Assembly (NCBI GenBank): GCA_903828255.1
Contig: CAIKLQ010000589.1
Span: 1-47,814 of the forward strand
From: an uncultured Verrucomicrobiota bacterium
GTDB lineage: Bacteria > Verrucomicrobiota > Verrucomicrobiia > Limisphaerales > JADLHS01
Direction of reading: 5' to 3'
Length of the DNA: 47,814 bases
A model generated the notes under the pieces. It did no database searches. It had not been told where the DNA came from and saw only the letters and a list, made by a program, of their open reading frames with translations. Position numbers and translations under genes: made by a program. Positions 42,892 through 47,814 of the stretch are shown here, one piece after another (the first letter of the stretch is position 1; the number at the start of each line of letters is the position of its first letter).

Positions 42892-44304
42892 ATGAAAACA
42901 ACCTCCGTGTCCCTCGCGGTTTCCGCGCTCGTCATCGCCGCTTCCACAGTGGCCGCCGCTGATAATTCCGCCGCCGCGCTGCGCAACTGGCCCCAGTGGC
43001 GCGGGCCGCTGGCCAACGGCGTCGCGCCCGAAGCCGACCCACCGCTCGAATGGAGCGAAACGAAAAACGTGAAATGGAAGGTGAAGATTCCCGGCGAAGG
43101 CTCCTCCACACCAGCGATTTGGGGCGACCGCGTTTTCGTGCTCACCGCCCTTGCGCCAGAAAAGAAAGCCGAGGTCAAGCCACCCGAAGCCGAGGCCCGC
43201 CCCACCAACTCGCCGCCGGGAGCGCCTCCCGCTGGCGACCCACCCGGGCCAGGTGGCGAGCGGCGGCGCCCCGGCGGCGGCGGTCGTAGCGAGAAACCTT
43301 CCGACAAATACCAGTTCACCGTGATGTGCTTGGATCGCCATACGGGCAAGCCGCTCTGGCAAAAAGTTGCGCGCGAGGAAGTCCCGCACGAAGGCCGGCA
43401 GCAGAACAATTCATTCGCTTCCGCCTCACCCATCACGGACGGCAAAGTCGTGCTGGCGTTCTTCGGTTCGCGCGGACTGCATTGCTACGACCTGGACGGA
43501 AATCTCAAATGGTCCAAAGACTTCGGCCAGATGCGGACGAAGATGACTTTCGGCGAAGGCGCGTCGCCCGTGCTCCACGGCGACACGGTGATCGTGAACT
43601 GGGATGACGAAACCGACAACGACTTCATCGCCGCGTTCGACAAGCGTGACGGCAAGGAACTTTGGAAAACGCCGCGCAGCGAGGGCACTGGCTGGTCCAC
43701 GCCGCTGGTGATCGAGCATGACAAGAAACTCCAGGTCGTCGTGAACGCCACCGGCAAGGTGCGCAGTTACGATTTCGCCACCGGCAAGGAGCTTTGGTCC
43801 TGCGCCGGCCAGACCGCCAACGCCATCCCCAGCCCGGTCGCCGACGCGGACACGGTGTATTGCACCAGCGGTTTTCGCGGGGCGGCGCTCTTCGCCATCA
43901 AGCTCGGCCGCAGCGGCGATCTGGCCGGCACGGATGCGATCCGCTGGAGCTACGACAAGGACACGCCATACGTGCCGTCGCCGCTGCTCGTGGGTGATTT
44001 GCTTTACGTCGTCAAGGTCAACACGGGCATCCTTTCCTGCTTCGACACGCAGAGCGGCAAGCCGCATTTCGCCGCCGAACGGCTGGAAGGCGTGAATGAA
44101 ATCTATGCCTCGCCGGTTGCGGCGAAAGGCCGCGTCTATGTCCTCAGCCGCGACGGCAAATGTCTCGTGCTCAAGACTGGGCCGAAGCTCGAAATTCTCG
44201 CCACGAACAAGCTCGACGACCGGACGGATGCCTCAATTGCGCTCGCTGGCAAGGAACTGTTCATCCGCGGCCAGCAACATCTCTATTGCATTGCGGGGCC
44301 GTGA
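42892..44304 (+). CDS. Exported PQQ-like beta-propeller protein
   Basis: This 470-aa protein has a Sec signal peptide (KTTSVSLAVSALVIAASTVAAA) and begins its mature part with NWPQWRGPLANGV, typical of outer-membrane-assembly/quinoprotein-like propellers in this kind of bacterium. Repeats such as LDRHTGKPLWQK, YDLDGNLKWSK, FDKRDGKELWKT and YDFATGKELWSC are PQQ-type blade motifs. No PQQ-binding cysteine pair or dehydrogenase residues are evident, so an enzyme activity is not supported. A proline/glycine/arginine-rich insert (about residues 85-135) interrupts the first blades. The likely place is the periplasm; the function is unknown. Confidence 0.88.
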   Translation: MKTTSVSLAVSALVIAASTVAAADNSAAALRNWPQWRGPLANGVAPEADPPLEWSETKNVKWKVKIPGEGSSTPAIWGDRVFVLTALAPEKKAEVKPPEAEARPTNSPPGAPPAGDPPGPGGERRRPGGGGRSEKPSDKYQFTVMCLDRHTGKPLWQKVAREEVPHEGRQQNNSFASASPITDGKVVLAFFGSRGLHCYDLDGNLKWSKDFGQMRTKMTFGEGASPVLHGDTVIVNWDDETDNDFIAAFDKRDGKELWKTPRSEGTGWSTPLVIEHDKKLQVVVNATGKVRSYDFATGKELWSCAGQTANAIPSPVADADTVYCTSGFRGAALFAIKLGRSGDLAGTDAIRWSYDKDTPYVPSPLLVGDLLYVVKVNTGILSCFDTQSGKPHFAAERLEGVNEIYASPVAAKGRVYVLSRDGKCLVLKTGPKLEILATNKLDDRTDASIALAGKELFIRGQQHLYCIAGP

Positions 44305-44364
44305 AGCAATTCTCCAAGTTGTTGTAGGAGCCGTTCGTCACCAAATGAAATGAATTAACTGATT

Positions 44365-45063
44365 ATGAAAGCACCTATGCTCTCAATCTTCTGTGGATTG
44401 CTCTTGTCTATGGAGTATCTAGCGCGAGCCCAAGGCACATTCCAAAACCTGGATTTTGAAGGGGCCTTTAATCTGCCCGTCCTCAACCCTCCTTCGTCAA
44501 CTGCGCTTGTTCCCATGGCAAACGCGTTACCTGGTTGGACGCAGTATATCAACGGAACAAACCTTGAGTCTCTGGTGATTTATAATGGTGTCTCTGGGGG
44601 TGCGGCAGCCATTTCTCTCCTCACTTCGAACACCGCTAATTCGACTTTTCCAGTACTTGGTGGAAATTACACTGTGACGATCGCGGCTGGGCAATTCCCT
44701 CCTCTAACCTCAACCGTCCCCACTGCAATCGCCCAAACGAGTCTTGTTCCAGTCACGGCTCTGTCGCTTAGGTTCTCAGCCAAAGGGTTCGTTGATGACC
44801 TGGCTGTGTCGTTTAACGGACAGGAGATCCCATTCTTTCTTTTGCAGGCTCTCCCGAACTATGGGATTTACGGCTGTGACGTTTCCACAATTAGGGGTCT
44901 GCCAGGAGAACTGAGGTTTACAGAACGGCCTATTTCCAATCCTTTTTCCAAAACGCTCCTCGACGACATTTTTTTCTCCAACCAGCCGATTCCTGAGCCG
45001 AGTGCAATCGGGTTGTTTGCACTTGGCGCTTCGTTCGTCGCCTGGCGGTTGCGCAAGCGTTAG
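44365..45063 (+). CDS. PEP-CTERM sorting-domain protein
   Basis: This 232-aa exported protein has an N-terminal signal (MLSIFCGLLLSMEYLARAQ) and a C-terminal PEP-CTERM anchor: PEPSAIGLF, a hydrophobic span, then the RLRKR tail. Such proteins are cut by an exosortase (EpsH/XrtA type) and tied to exopolysaccharide. The body is beta-rich and secreted-looking (GTFQNLDFEGAF...), like the DUF642-type/choice-of-anchor proteins of this class. The base composition is visibly more AT-rich than the neighbours, which suggests recent acquisition or relaxed selection. No exosortase gene lies in the window. Confidence 0.88.
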   Translation: MKAPMLSIFCGLLLSMEYLARAQGTFQNLDFEGAFNLPVLNPPSSTALVPMANALPGWTQYINGTNLESLVIYNGVSGGAAAISLLTSNTANSTFPVLGGNYTVTIAAGQFPPLTSTVPTAIAQTSLVPVTALSLRFSAKGFVDDLAVSFNGQEIPFFLLQALPNYGIYGCDVSTIRGLPGELRFTERPISNPFSKTLLDDIFFSNQPIPEPSAIGLFALGASFVAWRLRKR

Positions 45064-45126
45064 CGAACTGGTTCTCTCAACCCTCTTTTTCGTGCCGTCC
45101 CGCGCGGGCCGGCTATACTTTTCCCG

Positions 45127-46401
45127 ATGCGCCTTGGCTCGCTGCAATTGACGTCCAACCTGTTTCTCTCGCCGCTGGCGGGTTACACCAACCTGCCGTT
45201 CCGCCTCGTCCTCCGCGAAATCGGCGGCGTGGGTCTTTGCACCACCGACCTCGTCAACGCCCGCTCGCTGCTCGAAAAACGCGCGAAGGCGTTCAAGCTC
45301 ATCGAAACGCGGCCCGAAGATTCGCCGCTGGCGGTCCAGCTTTTCGGCAGCGTGCCGGAGGAAATGCGCGACGCGGCGCAGTTCCTCGCAGCGCGCGGAG
45401 TGGCTTCGATTGACATCAACATGGGCTGTCCGGTGCGGAAGGTCTGCCAGGTCGGCGGCGGCTCGGCCATGATGACCGAACTCGACAAGACCGCCGCGCT
45501 CGTCAAAGGCATGGTGGACGCCGTGAAGATTCCCGTCACCGCCAAGATGCGCCTCGGCTGGGACGACGAGAATCTCACCGCGCCCGATCTCGCCCGCGCG
45601 CTCGAAGCCGTGGGCGTGGCGGCGATTTTCGTCCACGGACGCACGCGCGCCCAGGGCTTTGGCGGCACGGTGAACCTCGCCGGCATCCGCGCCGTGGTGC
45701 AGGCGGTGAAAACCATTCCGGTCATCGGCAACGGCGACGTGACCACGCCCGAGGCGGCGAAACGAATGCTCGACGAAACCGGTTGCGCCGGCGTGAGCAT
45801 CGGGCGCGGGGCGTTTTACGATCCGTGGATTTTCAAACGCACTGTGCAGTATCTGAAGATCAGCAGCAGCCGAGCGGTTCTCCCTCTCCCCCGCGGAGGG
45901 GGGGAGGGATGGGGTGAGGGGGAAACCGTGGCCAGCCAGCAGTCTCCCGGGCGTCCCCTCACTCTGGCCCTCTCCCCTTCCGAAGGGGAGAGGGAAGTCA
46001 CCTCGCACGCCGCTTGCTCCGGGGTGTCTGCTGCCGCCCTCCTCCCCGAACCCTCCTTCGACGAGCGCGTGCGCGTGATGTGCCGGCATTTTGAATTGAT
46101 GATGGAGATTTTTGGCGAGGAGCTGGGCTGCCGCATGTTCCGCAAAATCGCGCCGCAATACTCCCGCCGCTTCGGCCCGGCCAACGAGTTCAACAAACAG
46201 GTTGTCCACGTCTCCAACCGGGCACAGTTCCACGAGATTCTGGCGAACTACCGTCGCTGGCGCGCGCAGTTCCTCGACGCCCAGGGCGAATTGTTGCCGC
46301 GCTTCCGGCCGCCGCCCATGATCGCTTCGTTCATGCAAGAGGCCGGCGCCGCGCCAACCGGCCGCGTCCCGGTACCGAAAGGGCCGGTGGAGGTGTGGTG
46401 A
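45127..46401 (+). CDS. dusB: tRNA-dihydrouridine synthase (DusB-like) with repeat-derived insert
   Basis: This 424-aa flavoenzyme reduces uridines in tRNA. The FMN TIM barrel is shown by LSPLAGYTNLPFR, INMGCPVRKVCQVGGGSAM (catalytic Cys101 in GCP), TAKMRLGWDD, IFVHGRTRAQGF and VIGNGDVTTPEA. The C-terminal helical domain resumes at FDERVRVMCRHFELMME. Between them about 65 residues (about 245-310; LPLPRGGGEGWGEGE ... LTLALSPSEGERE) are a translated palindromic repeat, in frame and without stops. The usual family length is about 330-350 aa. The enzyme is probably still active if the insert loops out between domains. Confidence 0.92.
   Translation: MRLGSLQLTSNLFLSPLAGYTNLPFRLVLREIGGVGLCTTDLVNARSLLEKRAKAFKLIETRPEDSPLAVQLFGSVPEEMRDAAQFLAARGVASIDINMGCPVRKVCQVGGGSAMMTELDKTAALVKGMVDAVKIPVTAKMRLGWDDENLTAPDLARALEAVGVAAIFVHGRTRAQGFGGTVNLAGIRAVVQAVKTIPVIGNGDVTTPEAAKRMLDETGCAGVSIGRGAFYDPWIFKRTVQYLKISSSRAVLPLPRGGGEGWGEGETVASQQSPGRPLTLALSPSEGEREVTSHAACSGVSAAALLPEPSFDERVRVMCRHFELMMEIFGEELGCRMFRKIAPQYSRRFGPANEFNKQVVHVSNRAQFHEILANYRRWRAQFLDAQGELLPRFRPPPMIASFMQEAGAAPTGRVPVPKGPVEVW
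45882..45994. repeat. Palindromic (REP-like) element inside dusB
   Basis: Arms CCCTCTCCCCTTC (45968-45980) and GAAGGGGAGAGGG (45982-45994) are perfectly complementary around one base. A second, less regular hairpin lies at 45882-45908, and GTGAGGGG (45914-45921) pairs with CCCCTCAC (45955-45962) between them. The 113 bp form a composite foldable element that is read through in frame. Confidence 0.8.
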
Positions 46402-46456
46402 GTTGCGAAACCGCCAGGGCGGCGAACACCTGCGAGCGGCAGCGGGTTAAGCAACC

Positions 46457-46488
46457 TGTCCACCTTTCGCAGTGTCCACCCTTCGCAG
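46457..46488 (+). repeat. 16-bp tandem duplication upstream of the SCO gene
   Basis: TGTCCACCTTTCGCAG (46457-46472) is followed directly by TGTCCACCCTTCGCAG (46473-46488), differing at one base. It lies in the 205-bp spacer before the SCO gene. Confidence 0.6.
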
Positions 46489-46606
46489 TGCTACGAGGGA
46501 CGGGCGCTCCCGGAGACTTGGGAAGGCCTGCTACCCTCGCCCTTCGCCTCCACCGCTTTCCGCCCGCTTGCCAAGCTGGCGCGCTTTCGGGCAAGTTGGC
46601 CGCGTC

Positions 46607-47524
46607 ATGCAGCGTTCCGCTTTCATTTTCATCCTCGGGTTGACCGCGCTCAGTGTGTCTTGCGGCAAAAACAATCCGCACCCTGCGCCGCCTGCGCCCG
46701 CCGCGTCGCCCACGCAACAAGTCTTCCAAGTCGCAGGCACGATCCTCGAATTGCTGCCGGCTGAAAAGAGCGTCCGCATCAAGCACGAGGCCATCCCAGA
46801 CTACATGCCCGCCATGTCGATGCCGTTCGACGTAAAAGATACGAACGAACTGGCGGGCTTGGTAGCGGGCGACGGGATCGTCTTTCGTCTGACGGTCACC
46901 GAGAAGGAAGGTTGGATTGACCTGCTCAAGAAAGTCAGCGTCAGTGCACTTCCCAAGAACCCAGTGCCCATGACCGGCCCGTTCCGGTTCGTGCGGGACG
47001 TTGAGCCGCTGAACATCGGCGATCCGCTGCCGGATTATCGCTTCACGAATCAACTCGGCCAACCGGTGAACCTGGCCCAGTTCCGCGGCCAGGCGCTGGC
47101 CTTCACGTTTATCTTCACCCGCTGTCCGTATCCAACCTTTTGCCCGCTCATGTCGAACAACTTTCGCGAAGTTCAGGACTTGCTGCTCAAGACGCCGGCC
47201 GCCCCGACGAACTGGCAGCTCCTCACGATTTCCTTCGACCCCGAGTGGGACACGCCCAGGCGCCTCAAAGCCTATGCTGCTGGCGTGCGCCACGACCCGC
47301 GCCACTGGAGTTTTCTCACTGGCAATCTCGTGGACATCACCGCCATCGCCGAACAGGTGGGCGAGGTCTTCACGCGCGAGCCGAATAGCGAGGGCATCAG
47401 CCACAATTTGCGCACGGTCGTCGTGGACGCGCGCGGGCGGGTGCGAAAAATCATCCCGGAAAACAAGTGGCAGCCGGCGGAACTCGTGGCGGAACTCGTG
47501 AAGGCGGCGGCGATTAAGGAGTAG
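46607..47524 (+). CDS. SCO1/SenC-type copper protein fused to a CusF-like domain, lipoprotein
   Basis: This 305-aa protein has a signal with a lipobox-like ALSVSCG, so Cys19 or so may be lipidated. Residues about 40-100 are a copper-binding, CusF-like fold with the methionine-rich MPAMSMPFDV (Met67, Met70, Met72). The second domain is a thioredoxin-fold SCO domain with a CX5C site (Cys173, Cys179 in TRCPYPTFCPLM) instead of the common CX3C, and the distal copper ligand His266 in GISHNLRTVVVD. SCO proteins deliver copper to the CuA site of cytochrome oxidase or act as thiol reductases. The ATG at 46607 is chosen for the signal; an upstream frame to 46472 is arginine-rich. No oxidase genes are in view. 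Confidence 0.9.
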   Translation: MQRSAFIFILGLTALSVSCGKNNPHPAPPAPAASPTQQVFQVAGTILELLPAEKSVRIKHEAIPDYMPAMSMPFDVKDTNELAGLVAGDGIVFRLTVTEKEGWIDLLKKVSVSALPKNPVPMTGPFRFVRDVEPLNIGDPLPDYRFTNQLGQPVNLAQFRGQALAFTFIFTRCPYPTFCPLMSNNFREVQDLLLKTPAAPTNWQLLTISFDPEWDTPRRLKAYAAGVRHDPRHWSFLTGNLVDITAIAEQVGEVFTREPNSEGISHNLRTVVVDARGRVRKIIPENKWQPAELVAELVKAAAIKE

Positions 47525-47814
47525 GGGGCGGATTCGGGCGCCGCTTGTTATACTTCGCGCGCGGACCCCGACGGAGCTTTTTCTCGGGCTGGGGACGAGC
47601 CGTCCCCACCCCAACCGATGGGCAACTGAAAAGCGGAGATCGCGACCAGGCCCAGCATACCCGGTGTAGGGGATTACTGACTTCAGCGGTTGGAGTGACT
47701 TGGCAACGGTCAGCGCGACAAATTCAGTCCCGCAATGGAGCCCCCCGCTCGGCGCAGCTTCGCAGGCGTTCTTCCGGTTGAAGCTGGCACCCGAATTCCA
47801 ACGGGTTGAAACGC
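47525..47814. other. 290-bp end of window without a complete gene
   Basis: A perfect inverted repeat GGGGACG-AGC-CGTCCCC lies at 47591-47607, about 70 bp past the SCO stop. It could end transcription but lacks a T-run. Nothing else is supported. Confidence 0.45.

Noticed and set aside
44776-46338. 520-codon minus-strand frame opposite the PEP-CTERM and dusB genes
   Set aside because: It crosses two real genes and the repeat element, and shows no family motif.
47591-47607. GGGGACG/CGTCCCC as an intrinsic terminator
   Set aside because: The stem is good, but no T-run follows and it lies 67 bp past the stop.
46331-47614. 427-codon minus-strand frame opposite the SCO gene
   Set aside because: Antisense shadow of a gene with clear copper-site motifs.

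Overview
The window is about 47.8 kb of high-GC, gene-dense bacterial chromosome. No rRNA, tRNA, CRISPR array, integrase or transposase is visible. Several features point to a Verrucomicrobiota-like, diderm organism (inference only, since no 16S or marker search is possible here): a PEP-CTERM exported protein, a GH127 glycosidase, a hopanoid-type RND transporter, an Mla lipid-transport operon, an SCO protein with a CX5C site, and many short dispersed repeat families in intergenic DNA and inside genes.

Layout. (1) 13-6185, minus strand: an uncharacterised 701-aa protein, a GT9 heptosyltransferase-like enzyme, a metallophosphoesterase, an acylphosphatase, a Bax-inhibitor-1 family membrane protein and a YqgE/AlgH protein. 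(2) 6247-7338: a 39-codon lipoprotein gene, about 720 bp without a gene, and two gene relics. (3) 7361-18952, plus: addB-addA (4-bp overlap), priA and a GT39-type membrane glycosyltransferase, giving a repair/replication-restart block. (4) 19143-20911, minus: a GT2 polyprenyl-phosphate glycosyltransferase overlapping a methyltransferase. (5) 21216-26558, plus: a tightly overlapping sugar operon of GH127, PfkB kinase, ribose-type binding lipoprotein and permease. No ATP-binding subunit is present, and the operon runs into a decayed histidine kinase gene. (6) 27083-33949, plus: a GT39 glycosyltransferase, a glutamine-dependent asparagine synthase and an HpnN-like RND protein, with a relic of a YbjQ-like gene between the last two. 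(7) 34132-38108, plus: a repeat-rich exported protein of unknown function overlapping mlaE-mlaF-mlaD. (8) 38161-42749, minus: an ABC-2 exporter operon (ATPase, permease) that ends in an rlmI-like methyltransferase. The operon is split by a two-gene nucleotidyltransferase module. (9) 42892-47524, plus: a PQQ-like beta-propeller protein, a PEP-CTERM protein, a tRNA-dihydrouridine synthase carrying an in-frame palindromic repeat, and an SCO/CusF-like copper protein.

The strongest candidate for something unusual is at 40592-41866. A small-protein/nucleotidyltransferase pair sits between the ABC ATPase and its permease. It is bracketed by two 27-bp direct repeats that differ at one base, each encoding the end of an ABC ATPase, and the distal copy lies in a 47-codon ATPase tail that still overlaps the permease start. 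Other points of interest are the [FW]P[FL]Y-repeat protein fused into the Mla operon by overlap, the palindromic element translated inside dusB, and the ABC sugar operon without an ATPase.
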